A DNA stretch of 64,000 nucleotides from Macrotis lagotis (GCF_037893015.1 NC_133662.1:209312840-209376839), one strand, 5' to 3'; counted from the stretch's first letter, positions 34,865 to 47,218 are shown. Notes: a model not told the origin generated them from the letters alone. A program made the numbers and translations.

Positions 34865-37330
34865 TTTGTATCAGAATGCATCGAATATTTATGACATTCT
34901 GCATTTTATTGTGAGGTTTTTAATGCCCTAACACCTGATTAGTTTTTGTGTAGGTACCATCTACTGCTGAGAAAAAGGTATATTTTCTTCTATCCCGGTT
35001 CGATTTTCTCCAGTGGTTTATAATGTCTAATTTTTCCAAAATTTCATTCACCCTTTTTAACTTCTTTCTTTCTTCATTTGGTAGTTTAAGGTGTCTGATT
35101 TTAGAGGAGGAGGTTGAAATCCCCTACTTGTATAGTTTTTCTGTCTATTTCTTCCTTAACTCCCTTATTTTCTGTAGATGCTATGAAATTGGTGCAAACA
35201 TATTTACTATTGTTATTATTTCATGGACTATGGTACATTAGTAAGATACAGCTTTGTTTATGTTTGTTTTCTCTGTGTTAAAGATTGTTATCCCAACTTT
35301 TTTCACTTTTCTGTTTCTGCTTCTAACCTTTAATCGGTGAGTATCTCTGCTTCAAATGTGTTTCTTATAAAGAATATATTGTAGAAATCTGGTTTCATTC
35401 CATTCTACTATTTGAAAGATTATATTCTTTTTTTCTTTTCCATCTCCCATTAATATGGGAAGGTTCATCTCATTCTCATTCATGAGTATGATTACTATTT
35501 CCTTCATTCTATTTCTCTCTCTGTTTATAATTTTCTTTCTCCTTTCACCTTATCCTTCCTCACTTGTATTTTGCCTTTGACCATTACCCCCTTCAATCTG
35601 TCCTCCTTTCTATAAGTACCCTTTTCCTTTCCCCTTTGTCCTCTTACTTCTGCCCTCCCTTCTATCATCTCCTTTCCTTTTCTCCCCTTTCCTTTCCTAC
35701 TTCCCTGTAGGGTAAGATAAATCTCTAAATCCAACCGAGCAAGCATGTTATTTCCAATTTGAGTCAAATATAATGAGAATAAAAATTAAAGTAATTCTCA
35801 TCCTTTCCATCTTTCCCCTCTATTGTAATAGATGCTTTGCACCTCTTCACATGATGTCATTTAAAATATGTTGGCTCACCATTTCCTCTTTTCCATATAC
35901 AATTCTTTTTTTTTCAAGTCTTGATTTTTTGTTTTTTATATCATCACTTCAAAATCAATTTCTACTCTCACCATGTAAGTATACTCATTTTAATTGTCCT
36001 AAAAGAGATACAGTTCTCAAAAGGTTATAAGTATCATTTTCTCTTTTAAGGATTTAAATAGTTTAATCTTACTGAATAACATTTTTTTCTTTTCTATTTA
36101 CACATTTATGCATCTCTTGAGTCTTGTATTTGAAGATCAATTTTTTATTCAGCTCTGGTCTTTTTATCTGGAAAATTTTTTGTTGAATGACCATCATTTC
36201 TCCTGAAAGACAAGGCTCAATTTTGCTGGAGAGATGATTCTTAGATTTAATTCTAGGTCCTTTGCCTTTCTGACTATCATATTCCAGAGCCATCAATTCC
36301 TTAATGTTGAAGTTGCTAAGCCCTGTGTTATCCTGACTGTGGTTCCTTGATATTTGAATTATTTCCTTCTTTTCTCCATGACCTGATAATTCTGGAATTT
36401 GACTATGATATTCCTTAGAGTTTTCATTTTTGGACCTGTTTCAAGAGATGGTTGATGGATTCTTCCATCATTTTTACCCTCTTTTTCTATGATATTAGGG
36501 AAGTTTTCTTCAATAATTTCCTGAAAGATATTGTACAAACTTTTTTTTGAACATAGCTTTCAGGTAGTCTAATTCTTAAATTATCTCTTCTGGAACTATT
36601 CTTCAGGTTAGTGGTTTTCTTCTTGGTAGTGAAGCATTTTAAATTTTATTATCATATTTTTCATGTTTTTAATTTTATTTGACTGATTTTGATGTCTCAT
36701 AGAGTCATTAGCTTCCACTTACCCAATTCTAATTTTTAGGGAATTATTTTCTTCAGATAGCTTTTACAACTCCTTTTTCCATTTGACTTTTATTTCTACT
36801 TGTAAAGGAGTTGTCTTCAGTGGATTGTTCTTTCTATTTGATCAATTCTATTTTAAGGAGTTGTTTTCTTCAGTTAATTTGTGTTCTCCCTTTTACAAGC
36901 TGTTAAATTTTTTCATAATTCTCTTGCATAATTCTCATTTCTTTTCCAATTTTTTCTTCTACCTCTTTTACTTGATTTTCAAAATCCCATTTGAGCTCCT
37001 CCACAAGGATTTTTTTTGGACTTGAGACCAATTCATATTCCCCTTTGAGGCTTTAGGTATTTTGCCATTTTTGTCTAAGTTCTCATTTTGATCTTCCCTC
37101 CTGTCATAGTAACTTACTTTTTGATTTTTTGCTCATAGGGAGCACTGTCCCAAACTTTTCTTGCTGGGGGCAAGGGTTTTGGTCACTGGCTTTCCATGCT
37201 GGAGTCTCCTGCTGGTTTCCCTGTATCCTACTCAAGCTAGGATGTGCTCCCCTTTTAGCCAAGTGAGATAGGCATTTCCTGAAGTCCTTCTGAGAGATAT
37301 TCAGCTAGAAAATTGTTTCACTACATCTCC
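34865..37330 (-). mobile_element. L1 5' portion (5' UTR, ORF1, spacer, ORF2 start)
   Basis: Read right to left: 5' UTR 37,330-36,900; ORF1 about 36,850-36,060, ending near PELNKKLIFKYKTQEMHKCV with LEYDSQKGKGPRIKSKNH upstream; purine-rich spacer 36,050-35,430; ORF2 endonuclease 35,430-34,865. The rest of ORF2 and the 3' UTR are missing. Loss of the 3' rather than the 5' end is unusual for L1 and points to a later deletion or rearrangement. Stops are frequent. Confidence 0.8.
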
Positions 37331-37344
37331 AAAGGAGATATTCT

Positions 37345-38290
37345 TTTATTATAAAAATGTACTTATTTCTAATTTTGTGTAAAGATTAGTTTCCAACATT
37401 CATTTCTTTAAGATATTGAATTTCACATTTTTCTATCTCCCTCCCTCCTTCCCCTGCCCCTTCCATATGATAGTGAATAATCTGATATAGGTTATACAAG
37501 AATAATCATGTTTGATTTATTTCTATTATAGTCATATTGTGAAAGAAGAATTAGAAACAGGAAAAACTATGAAAAAGAAAACATTAGACGAATTTTAAAA
37601 AGTGAAAAAAGGATGCTTTGATTTGCTCTCAGATTTTTTTTCCTCTGGATGTGGATGGCGAGTCTTTTAGAATTGTCTATTATCATTGCACTCCCAAGAA
37701 GAAAAGTTTATCATAGAAGACCTTATCATTGTTGTTAAGGTGTACAATGTTCTCTAGATTCCTCTCATTTCACTCAACATCAGATCATGTAAGTTTTTTC
37801 AGGTTAATTATTTTGAAATTCACCTGCTCATGACTTCTTATAGAATAATATTATTCCATCATATTTATATACCTCTATTTGTTCAGCCATTCCCCAGTTG
37901 ATGGACATCCCCTCAATTTCCAATTCTTTTCTACCACTAAAAGAGCTACTAAAAATATTTTTGTTCACAAGAGTCCTTTTTCCTTTTTTTTAAATTATCT
38001 CTTTGTAATACAGACCTTGTAGTGGTATTGCTGAATCAAATGGTGCTCATAATTTTCTTGTCATTTGAGCATTGTTCCAAATTGCCCTCCAGAATGGTTG
38101 GATCAGTTCACAACTCTACAAACAGTGTATTAGTGTCTCATTTTTTCTACTTCTACTCCAACATTTATAATTTTCTCTTTTTTGTCATATTAACCAATCT
38201 GATAGGTGTGAAGTAATACTTCAGAATTATTATAATTTGCATTTCTCTTATCAATGATGATTTAGAGCATTTTGCATGACTATGGATAGT
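37345..38290 (-). mobile_element. 5'-truncated L1 with perfect 14-bp TSD
   Basis: The sequence aaaggagatattct at 37,331-37,344 and 38,291-38,304 flanks a reverse-strand L1 3' end. The forward strand shows a T-rich start, the 3' UTR (cctccctccttcccctgccc), cagccattccccagttgatg and cagaatggttggatcagttc. It inserted at or just past the 5' end of the neighbouring L1. Confidence 0.95.
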
Positions 38291-38579
38291 AAAGGAGATA
38301 TTCTCAGCAAATCTGGAAATCAAAACTCTTATCAAATTCTTATCAAATTTAGAAAGCTAATAAACTGACTTAAAAGGTCAGGTTCTAAAAAGATATGGAT
38401 AGCATAAAACATTGAGCCAATTCTAATGAAATGAAATACAGTAGGAATAAATGTCTTATCCATTTTCAACAACCTATTTAACAAATAAAAGAAATAGGAC
38501 ACGACTAAAGAACAGTTTGAAAACATCTGGGATTTTAGTGGATAGTATAATAAACAGTAACTGAAATGACAACCAAAAT

Positions 38580-39090
38580 ATTCAAATCATTAACTGTGTC
38601 ACTTAAAAAATCTAATGAAATCTTAAAACCTAATGCATCTTAAACTAATTTAGAATTGGAACATGTATAGGACTAGAGAGATGATAATAACTTTTTATTC
38701 TTGGTGGTCAGATCACATCTACTATAATCACCACAATTTATGAAATACAATATCCTGAGAATATCAGGAAGATAATCAGGATGGTAAAGAATTTACAAAC
38801 AAATGCCATATAGTTTGAAAAACTATGGATATTTATCCTGGAACACTGAGCACTAAAGGAAACAGGAAAAGATATCTTTAGAGGTACTTTCATGTTGAGA
38901 AGCAATCTGATTTATTCTGCTTGGCCCCAGAGAACAAAATTTTGAACTGTGGATAGAAAATCCACAGAATCAAATGAGGCTTGATATTAGGGAAAAGAAA
39001 TCAAAACCTAATTCTAATGAACTGTGCAGAAGTTTAAATGGATAGCCTTTAGAGATGATGAATTTCTCTAGCATTTGATCTTTTAAAACA
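38580..39090 (+). mobile_element. L3/CR1-type LINE 3' region
   Basis: The order fits L3/CR1: tctaatgaaatc, tggtggtcagatcacatcta, aatcaggatggtaaagaatt, tatttatcctggaacactga, ttctgcttggccccagagaa, tgaggcttgatattagggaa and ctaattctaatgaactgtgc. It is old and has no open frame. Confidence 0.85.
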
Positions 39091-39309
39091 AAATTTTGAT
39101 CATTTGTAGCATATTTGTAGAGGAGAGAGTTACTCATAGTTTACACTAGCTAACTTCAGATGTCCCTCTGTACCCTGAGATCCTGGATTTCTCTAAATGT
39201 ATAATCAGCACTTCTCCTTAAGGTGATTCCCCAATCAGGACCAACTACCTGCTCCAATGCAAGGGAATACTCACCTTACTTGGGATCACAACTCTTTTAA
39301 CTAATTGTG

Positions 39310-39333
39310 TAGTGTATGTGTGTGTGTGTGTGC
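39310..39333. repeat. (TG)n microsatellite
   Basis: A short tg run in single-copy-looking DNA. Confidence 0.9.
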
Positions 39334-39629
39334 ACTTTCAAAAAGAATGCTGTCTTATTTAGAGTCTTGTCTGGGGCCAGAGATGGAATTTATTCAGTAT
39401 CACGGGTAATTTCTTTCAGAAGTAACTTGAGAATCTAATTAATCCAACTCATATACTACCAAGAATCCCATTAACAGCATTGCTATGTAGATCTAATAGT
39501 AGGTAACTATTTTAAACCATTAGTGAAGCCATCAATTAAAGGGGATTCCCTACTACCCAAGGGAGCCAATTGAGCAAAGGTAATTGTTCATGTTCATTTC
39601 TTTCTTTTCATTAAAACAAAGTTTATCTT

Positions 39630-39735
39630 TCTATTGCTATCACCAAGTCCTGTATTTTGCTTGTCATTTTATGCTCAGTTCTTAGAATAGTGCCTGGAAC
39701 ACAGTAGGTACTATATGCTTTTTTGATTAATTGCT
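39630..39735 (+). repeat. L2 3' end relic
   Basis: The sequence tatgctcagttcttagaata then gtgcctggaacacagtaggt is the L2 terminal signature. Confidence 0.75.
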
Positions 39736-39744
39736 CTTATTAAT

Positions 39745-39955
39745 GTCATCTAGAGTCAAGTAGAATGTTACATCCCTTTTTCATATGACAACCCTTCAGT
39801 TATTTAAAGGGGGCTATTTCCCCTTTACACATGTAATTCTAGTAGGCCACAATCTCGAGTCATCTCCATCCTAACTGTCCCCTTCTAGATAGACTTTGCC
39901 TTATCTTTATCTTGCTTAAAATATGGTGAGCAGAACTGAGTTAGGAACACAATTA
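39745..39955 (-). mobile_element. L3/CR1-type LINE fragment
   Basis: The complement reads ataactgaagggttgtcata, tgaaaaagggatgtaac and gaaggggacagttaggatgg. These match the 'gaagggctgtcatgtggaag' region of L3. Confidence 0.65.
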
Positions 39956-39976
39956 TATACCACTTATGTAGTAGAT

Positions 39977-40309
39977 TTATGCAAATTTATATATCCTGTA
40001 CCTGGTACCATCTTCTCTCCAAAGATCATAAAATCCCATTGTCAGAAACATATCTAATGACTCTCTTAACTTAAATTCTGGAACCTTTACTGGATCCACA
40101 GATTGAACCAACTCATCAAGGCTTAGCATCTTGAATTTCAAATTATCCAACTCTTTCTTGGCCTGTATTCTATTATTCTGTGCTACCTCCCCACATTGCA
40201 GGCCTTGCCAAAGGCCCTGTGGGGTATAACAGCAGGTTATACCCATTAGTACTCCTGGCAGAGCTGCCCAAACTATGTCTGATTGATTGAAGCCTAGGTT
40301 TCTAGTCCC
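39977..40309 (-). other. Unrecognised open frame, 110 codons
   Basis: The frame is open from just after a TGA at 40,310-40,312 to a TAA at 39,977. The first ATG gives 89 residues, starting MGITCCYTPQGLWQGLQCGE. The middle is charged and helical-looking (NNRIQAKKELDNLKFKMLSL, then DELVQSVDPVKVPEFKLRES) and it ends DLWREDGTRYRIYKFA. Composition is more protein-like than the AT-rich frames around it (Trp, Cys and Pro present, few Asn/Ile/Lys runs). I do not recognise the family. It could be a decayed retrocopy or chance. There is no splice, Kozak or tail evidence. Confidence 0.3.
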
Positions 40310-40319
40310 TCACATTCAG

Positions 40320-40926
40320 GAACACTAAATTCCTTTGCAAATTAAAAACAAACACAGCTGAACTCTCTTATGTTTAATTTAGCCTAGCCCAGATTAATGG
40401 AGCGTCAAGCAGCATGGAATACTCTGGAAATTTTCTGGGGTTGTTTTAAAAGCTATTCCCAATTAGCATCTATTGATTTATTTTTTTTCTTCATTTAGAA
40501 AATAATTTTTATGATAGCTTAAGCTATTTTGTACATACTTTTAAGTGTAGGGCTTTTTTTGAACATGTGGAATTTCTTTCCTAGAATGACACTGGATTTG
40601 CTTGTGGATATGCCACCATGTTTACTTTGTCTTTATATCCAGAAACAGTGTTCATACTGTGTGGTCAGGTGTGAATTCAAAGACAGATTTGTTTTGTTCC
40701 TGTACTGCCTATGCAAAATAAACTGAAAAGCCTATGGTTCTGTATCTGCCACTGTGACCTGAAGCTCATTTGCTGTTCATGGCAAAGCTGGCGATTACAA
40801 TTCCTTTGCAAAAGGAAAAAAAAAAAAAAGGTGTTCCATCTTTCCATGCTTATAATATGGCTGAACTAGTCTCTTGCCAAGGTTTTCTAGAAATCCAGGG
40901 CTATTTCAAAATCTTTGAAATTTTTT
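40320..40926. other. No repeat recognised; possible conserved non-coding DNA
   Basis: This is a low-repeat stretch with mixed composition (for example, agattaatggagcgtcaagc and ccacaggtg-like motifs). It carries an A13 run near 40,815. It has neither coding nor transposon signs. Confidence 0.3.
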
Positions 40927-41073
40927 CTTTTTTTTTTTTGCAAGGCAATGGGATTAAGTGACTTGCCCAAGGTCACACAGCTAGGTAATTAGTAAGTGTC
41001 TGAGACAAGAGTTGAACTCAGGACTTCCTGACTCTAGGGCCAGTGCTCTATTCACTGCACCATCTTAGCTGCT
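40927..41073 (-). repeat. WSINE1-like SINE
   Basis: It reads ttttgcaaggcaatgggatt, ggtcacacagctaggtaatt and actcaggacttcctgactct, with a head complement. Flanks caaaatctttgaaattt and caaaataattgaatttt are a probable TSD with a few changes. Confidence 0.9.
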
Positions 41074-42265
41074 GCAAAATAATTGAATTTTAAAAATTTT
41101 CCTTATAGTAAAATTCATAGTACACCAGAAATAAAATTTTCTAAATGAGTGGATATCCATTACTTTTGAATCTCCATCAAAAATCTAGAGAATTTAATGT
41201 CATGGCTTTATTCCCTCAATCATCTGGGGGTAATTTTTCACAGAGCCAAGGCATTGTTTTTGAATTATCTTGTCAAGATCTCAGGAGTCTCCTAGATCCA
41301 GATCTAGTTTGTTCAAAGAGCTTCAAGAAAACTAAGAGAGAAACATGACAAAGTCATATGTTACATATAAAACATTGAGATACTGAATTTTATCCCCATT
41401 TGTGTGAAGGATTAACTCTTCAAATATAACTTTAGTATACTATAGTATTCTATTTCGTCTTGTTCTTAGTCTCTTATCCCAGTCATTCATCATCAGAACC
41501 TCAGTTGCAAAAGGCATGCATTCATTATTTCTTTTTGAGCTTCCATATCTGTTCTAATCATCTTACTGATTTTTCCAAGTCTCGTTAGAATTCAGTGTGG
41601 CCAATACCTAGGACATTTCCATTTAACCCTTGTATGACCATTCTAGTCACAAGACGATTTGGCTGACATATGATTTAACGTCACTCTTTTATCCCTTGAT
41701 AATGGCACTCAATTTTTAAAGAACTTCCAACTCTCCGAATTGCAAAAGACCAAAATCATTCCAATGCTGGAGTTCTTTATATTGACAGAAGTTTGAAACA
41801 TCACTAGCATGACATCTCCAAGTGTTTTCATATTAGACTGTGTGCTGCTTGACTAACAATTCAGCAAGAATTGTATGAAAATAACTCTGAAGGATATCTT
41901 ATATGTAACTGATCTATACTTCCCTTCAAGAATTTATCTTTATAGCCTACAAGCCTACAAAATTCTTCTAAATCTTTTAAGTTATTGCAATTTTTATTTG
42001 AAAAACATAGGTATTTACCATTAGCAGTTCATAGATTCCTAGTGAACCTGAAATCCATTTAAATATGGACTCAGCATAGATTATATCTGTCCCAGTTCAT
42101 CAAGTTTGTAAAGTTCCAATAACTCTGTAATGCCACTTACTTGGAACCTTATGTCATTCCTCAAAAGATAATTTAACCTCCTAGAGAGGTTAAGCTTTGT
42201 TGTACCTTTTCTATCTCCCCTGTTTACTTTTTAGAAATCTCAAGCCTCATCATACTCATTAGATG
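41074..42265. other. No feature recognised
   Basis: About 1.2 kb contains no repeat signature I can name. A 67-codon frame at 41,145 has no domain features. Confidence 0.4.
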
Positions 42266-42269
42266 GATC

Positions 42270-42400
42270 TGGTTAAGTTATTGCTCCCTGAACTTCATCT
42301 GTAAAATGATACTGCTTGCCCTATCTGCAGTGAGGATCAGTGGGAGAATAAATGGGAAAGCATTTCAGAAACTTTAAGTTGCTCTCAATGAAATATATGA
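42270..42400 (+). repeat. MIR-type 3' relic
   Basis: The sequence cttcatctgtaaaatgatac then tgaggatcagtgggagaata is a worn MIR tail. Confidence 0.6.
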
Positions 42401-42578
42401 GGTCATTATTGCTGGTTCAGACTAAATAACTTTCTCTCAGACATTTTTATTCATTCAGCTACCTGTGCATCTATATACCTTCTCCCCTCCTATTTATTAT
42501 TAAGAAGGAGGCAGATAAGTTCAAATCATACTTCTAACAGCAATAATCCTTATTTATATCCTTAAAATATTCCCCATC

Positions 42579-42730
42579 GGGGCGGCTAGGTGGCGCAGTG
42601 GATAGAGCACTGGCCTTGGAGTCAGGAGTACCTGGGTTCAAATCCGGCCCCAGACACCTAATAATTACCTAGCTGTGGCCTTGGGCAAGCCACTTAACCC
42701 CATTGCCTTGCAAAAACTAAAAACAAACAG
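42579..42730 (+). repeat. Well-preserved WSINE1-like SINE with TSD
   Basis: The head is ggggcggctaggtggcgcag with CpGs kept; the B box is gggttcaaatccgg. A short deletion occurs in agctgtggcc. The flanks aaatattccccatc (42,565-42,578) and aaatatgccccatc (42,731-42,744) differ at one base. Retained CpGs suggest a young copy. Confidence 0.96.
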
Positions 42731-42744
42731 AAATATGCCCCATC

Positions 42745-43915
42745 CATCACTCCTGAAGGGAATATGTCCCCATTAAGACAAACCAAATTGACTTGAACTC
42801 TTCTTAACCAATACCATCTTTGTGATGACACAATGATCACAATGTATGATGTTAGTTTTACAATGCAAGATTTATTGTGACTGGACTAGTTCCATTTAAT
42901 ATTCCAAACCTCTTAACAAAGACTAGAGATCTAAATGAGCCAGTCAGCCTCACTGCCTTTCTCTCAAATTTTATCTAAAAGTAGGAGGGTTTAAGGTCTG
43001 TCTCTGAAAATGACAGTTCAAAGCATGAAGTCCTATTGAGCTCAGAACTTTTGAAATGAACTTTATAAAGCCTTATGCCTACTCTTGCTAGATGTATGAA
43101 TTTAAAAGCTCCCTGTGTTTCCTCCTGAATATTCATTCCTATTTCTCCTTTAAAGACTTCTATGTTGTATTTGTTTTGGTAAAAGGAAAATTTTCAAAAC
43201 TCTTCTCACCTAGTGATACAGAGCCCCAGCAAACACCTTCAAAGAGCTTTCCTTAGCTTAATATTTTTAAAAATAACAACAATGGTGCTTCAAGCAAGGA
43301 GGAGGAGGGCAAACCTCAGTAGGATTAGGATTTGGGTTTTAATTTGCAAACTGGACTTGTATTTGGATTAGGATTTGACTCCAATTTCCCTTTATGGATT
43401 TAGGTAAAGCTTTTATTAATCACTTATCCTAACGGGTAGTTTGAGCCTCTGTGCGATGGAACCATAGACATCATTTCATTTAATATTCTCAAGTGAAGAG
43501 AAACTCTCTGATTGATTGTGTCTTTATATTTGAACTTTACTTCTTAGAAGGTGTGAATGATCTTAGTAAATTGGAGTTTTCTATAGGAATGGAATGGGAT
43601 AAAATATGTTTGAGGGGAGAGATGTAGAAGAATGGGGCAGGGAGGAAATAAAATGATTGGAGTAGTTTGCAGAACTCCTTTGTTAAAATATATTCAGAGT
43701 TTCACATTGGCAAATATTAATTCTTGGTTAGAAAAAATTATGATTTTTTCATAATTTAAATGAAATTTCTTAGATATAAATGTATGTATCTATGCTATAA
43801 AATTAGGTATATTTCTATAATTAAGATATTTAATACTAATCAAATTAGTGTTCAAGGCATAGATTAAATAGGCCAGTAAGTTCTATAGGGTTTCACTATA
43901 AATTATCTCTATGAC
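42745..43915. other. No feature recognised
   Basis: This is mixed, AT-rich DNA of about 1.2 kb. No repeat or coding signature was seen. Confidence 0.4.
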
Positions 43916-43928
43916 ACATTAATTCTTT

Positions 43929-44072
43929 TTTTTTTGCAAGGCAAATGGGGTTAAGTGGCTTGCCCAAGGCCACACAGCTAGGCAATTATTAAGTGTCTGA
44001 GACAGGATTTGAACCCAGGTACTCCTGACTCCAGGGCTGGTGCTTTATCCACTGCACTACCTAGCCACCCCT
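43929..44072 (-). repeat. WSINE1-like SINE with perfect 13-bp TSD
   Basis: The sequence acattaattcttt at 43,916-43,928 and 44,073-44,085 bounds a full-length copy (ttgcaaggcaaatggggtta to ctagccacccct). Confidence 0.96.
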
Positions 44073-44223
44073 ACATTAATTCTTTAAATAACATTTTTCT
44101 TCTCTCATGTGTGTGTTTAAAAACAAACAAAAAATCAACAAAAAGCATATACTTTATTTTAATAATGCAAAGGTAAAAGCTTTGAAGAATGGAAGAGGAT
44201 GAAAGTCCTCTTTTTTATTTATT

Positions 44224-44226
<3 letters not shown>

Positions 44227-44304
<78 letters not shown>

Positions 44305-44305
44305 A
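44227..44305. repeat. (AT)n and (GTAT)n microsatellite
   Basis: About 53 bp of at units are followed by gtat units. Confidence 0.97.
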
Positions 44306-44929
44306 TATGTCCCTTCACAGAATTCACAGAATCTTGTTTATTTTAAGTTTATAATAAACATTTAATAACTATAAGTTACCTCTGAATTAACTAATCAGAT
44401 CTAATCATTAAGCCAGTAGAAGCAATCCATAGGTGAGAACTATTAGAACCAAGTTACAAATTTCATCCTATCATTACTTTTCCATGGCTCATAACCTTGG
44501 AAACATAGACTCTTCAATTATTATAGCTCCCTGAATTGTAGTTGTCAGATCGACTCTTAAACAAGAAGCAGCAAATAGACTAGTCAAACTACAACTGAAT
44601 TATTATTTTCACTATCTCATTTTAAGTAATACACTTTTTAATAAAAGAGAGTATTATATTGCAAAAAGGAAAATCTTTGTAACGATTAGGGAAATATCTG
44701 TTGTTTTCAACGTCCATTTAAAGTTCTTCCCTTCATAAGACATATACTTGCTACTTAGATAACAGTTAATTGGAGAAGTAGATGGGTTACTGAAGATATC
44801 ACAGAACCACAATTTTCTAAGAGTTGGGAGGAACCAAAGAGACTATCTAATTCAACCTATACTTTAACAAGAATTATTATATAATAACTCCAATGAGTGA
44901 CCATGAACCTCTTTCTTTTCTCAGCTGTG
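44306..44929. other. Mostly unassigned
   Basis: Bases 44,795-44,880 (cacagaaccacaattttcta, gagactatctaattcaacct) resemble a 'tcatctagtccaacccc'-type old repeat. The rest has no feature. Confidence 0.35.
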
Positions 44930-45300
44930 TCAAATTGGCTCAGATGCATTCTCACCTTGATAGTTCCCTCATTCTCTGTGTGTTCTCACCTTGGAACACC
45001 CTTCCATCCTTAATGTCCTTTTATTTTATTGCCCTTTGAAGCTCTATTTTGGAGAAAGACCAAGAAAATCATCCTTCCTTCTCCAAACTCTGTTTCTGAA
45101 TCTTTAGACATTGTCACCATTTTCTTGTGCAGAGATATTCCATCCTACTCCCTGTTCCAAATTTCCATACGCCTTTTATGTGTTATCTTTCCCCATGAGA
45201 ATATAAGCTCCTTGAAGGCAATGATTGTCTTTCTTTTTGCTTAATTGTATTCCCCAGAGCTTAGTGTATCATAAGTATTCAACAATGCTTACATGCTTTT
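44930..45300 (+). repeat. L2 LINE 3' end
   Basis: The sequence ccatgagaatataagctcct, tgaaggcaatgattgtcttt and cagagcttagtgtatcataa is the L2 terminus. Upstream text (ctgtgtgttctcaccttgga) also fits L2. The 71-codon frame at 45,029 lies inside it. Confidence 0.85.
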
Positions 45301-45509
45301 CATAAAGCTAGCTAAACTCCATGAGCAATTCCCTCTTTCACAAAAATCCGATGGGAAAAACATGATATAATCATTGACTATTGATACTCCAAGGAACCTT
45401 GGAGATTGTTTCTTCTAGTCACTCATTAGATAGTAAAGAAAATGAAGGCCTTAACAGCATTAGGAAATTCTGTTCCTAAGGTAATAAAACAAGTGAGTGA
45501 TAAAATGTA

Positions 45510-45700
45510 ATGTTTTATAGTGGATATGTTTCCTGGATTTTGAATTGGAGGAAAAAAGCTTCAAATCCTGAATCTGGTATTTTCTTTCTGTGCAACTATG
45601 GACCAGTCATTTCCCTTCATTGAAAGTGTTCTCACCAAACATATGCAAGACTGAACTAGAAGATGTATATGTTCATATTCTATTCTAAATCTGTGTTCCC
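45510..45700 (+). repeat. MIR/THER-type SINE
   Basis: It reads gtttcctggattttgaattg, atcctgaatctggtattttc, gaccagtcatttcccttcat and gactgaactagaagatgtat. The order is correct but divergence is high. Confidence 0.55.
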
Positions 45701-45864
45701 CTCTCTCTGTAACTCCCCCATATCCAAGTTCCTGGTTCTTGGCTCCTTCTAGTATATTTCACTATTTACAATCTAGTGTTTTCAAATAGCAGTATAGTTT
45801 TAGTTTATTTAGTTTATTTATTGCATTTGTACATACATATATACATACATACACATGTATATTT

Positions 45865-46520
45865 TTAAAAAGATTGAGCACAAGGGATGAAGAAAAACTT
45901 GTTTAATCACTTGTACAAAAATATTCATAGCAGCCCTGTTTTTGGTGGCAAAAAATGGAAATTAAGTGAATGTCCTTCAATCAGGGAACGATTGAACAAA
46001 TTGTGGTAAATGAATGTGATGAAACACTATTGCTCTATTAGAAACCAGTAGGAATGGGAATTCAGGGAAACCTGGAAGTATTTGCATGAACTGAACCTGA
46101 GCGAGATGAGGAGAGCCAGAAGAACACTGTACTCCATAAGAGCAACATGGGAGTGATGGTCAACCTTAATGGATTTGCTCATTCCATCAGTGCAACAATC
46201 AAGCACAATTTTGGGGTATCTGATGGAGAATACCATCTCTATTCAGCAGAAGAATTGTGGAGTTTGAACAATGACCAAAGGTAATAACCTTTAATTAAAA
46301 AAATTATCCTATGTAATTTTGCTATATCTTATACTTTATGTTTTTTTTCCTTAAGCATATGATTTCTCTCTCATCATATTCAACTTACATCAATGTATAC
46401 CATGGAAACAATGTAAAGACTGGCAAATTGCCTTCTGTGGGATGGGGGGAGGGAAGTAAGATTAAGAGAAAAATTGTGAAATTCAAAATAAATAAAATCT
46501 TTCTTAAAAAAAGAAAAGCT
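45865..46520 (+). mobile_element. 5'-truncated L1/HAL1 3' end
   Basis: The sequence ttcatagcagccctgttttt, gaacgattgaacaaattgtg, ggaaacctggaagtatttgc and gagatgaggagagccagaag is the ORF2 end and 3' UTR. It ends tgggggaggg, then aataaataaaatctttctta and an A-rich tail. Reading frames are broken. Confidence 0.8.
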
Positions 46521-46659
46521 TATTTAGAAATAAAAATAACAGAAAAAGATATTGTAAAACAAACATAGTAACCACATTATGCCAGAAGAAAATTCAAAGA
46601 TATTAAAACTTATTAAGCTTCTTTTCCTTTTTGGTGTATTGGGTGAGGGAGGTGTTCAT

Positions 46660-46860
46660 GATTATACTGAAAAATGAATGGCAATCTGATCTTAGAGACA
46701 GGAAGACCTGGGTTTCAAGTCCTACCTTTAAAACAAAATGGTTATATGATCCTGGGGACATTATATAACTTTTCAGTGTCTTCAAGGAGATCTTAAAATA
46801 AGATGCAAAGTGGGTGCTAGTCTGCACTGATATAGAGTCAGGGAAATTTCTCATCAGGAG
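46660..46860 (+). repeat. Marsupial MIR-related SINE
   Basis: It reads ggaagacctgggtttcaagt, atggttatatgatcctgggg, then a distinct tail with cagggaaatttctcatcagg and agttccctattc. That tail marks a separate SINE subtype. Confidence 0.6.
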
Positions 46861-46954
46861 TTCCCTATTCTAGTGCATTAACAAGGTGACCAAATCCTAT
46901 ATGAGTATGAATTAATGTATATGTTTAAATGCACAAATGTATATACATGGTATG

Positions 46955-46959
<5 letters not shown>

Positions 46960-46993
<34 letters not shown>

Positions 46994-47168
46994 TATATGG
47001 TACTTTATAATAGGAGTGTTTTCCATTAATATAGAAGTATATATGAATTTAAACATTTGTTTATATGGACAAAATAAACATACATACACATATTTGCTTG
47101 AACACAAACTGAACAGAAAAAAAATTGTTTCCTATTTTAATTGGATAAAGTTCTCTCTCTTCCTATAC

Positions 47169-47218
<50 letters not shown>

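Noticed and set aside
39977-40309. Similarity of the open frame to mitochondrial NDUFA1 (WxxLPGxxMG near the start)
   Set aside because: Only a short pattern matches; the long central part has no counterpart in the 70-residue NDUFA1.
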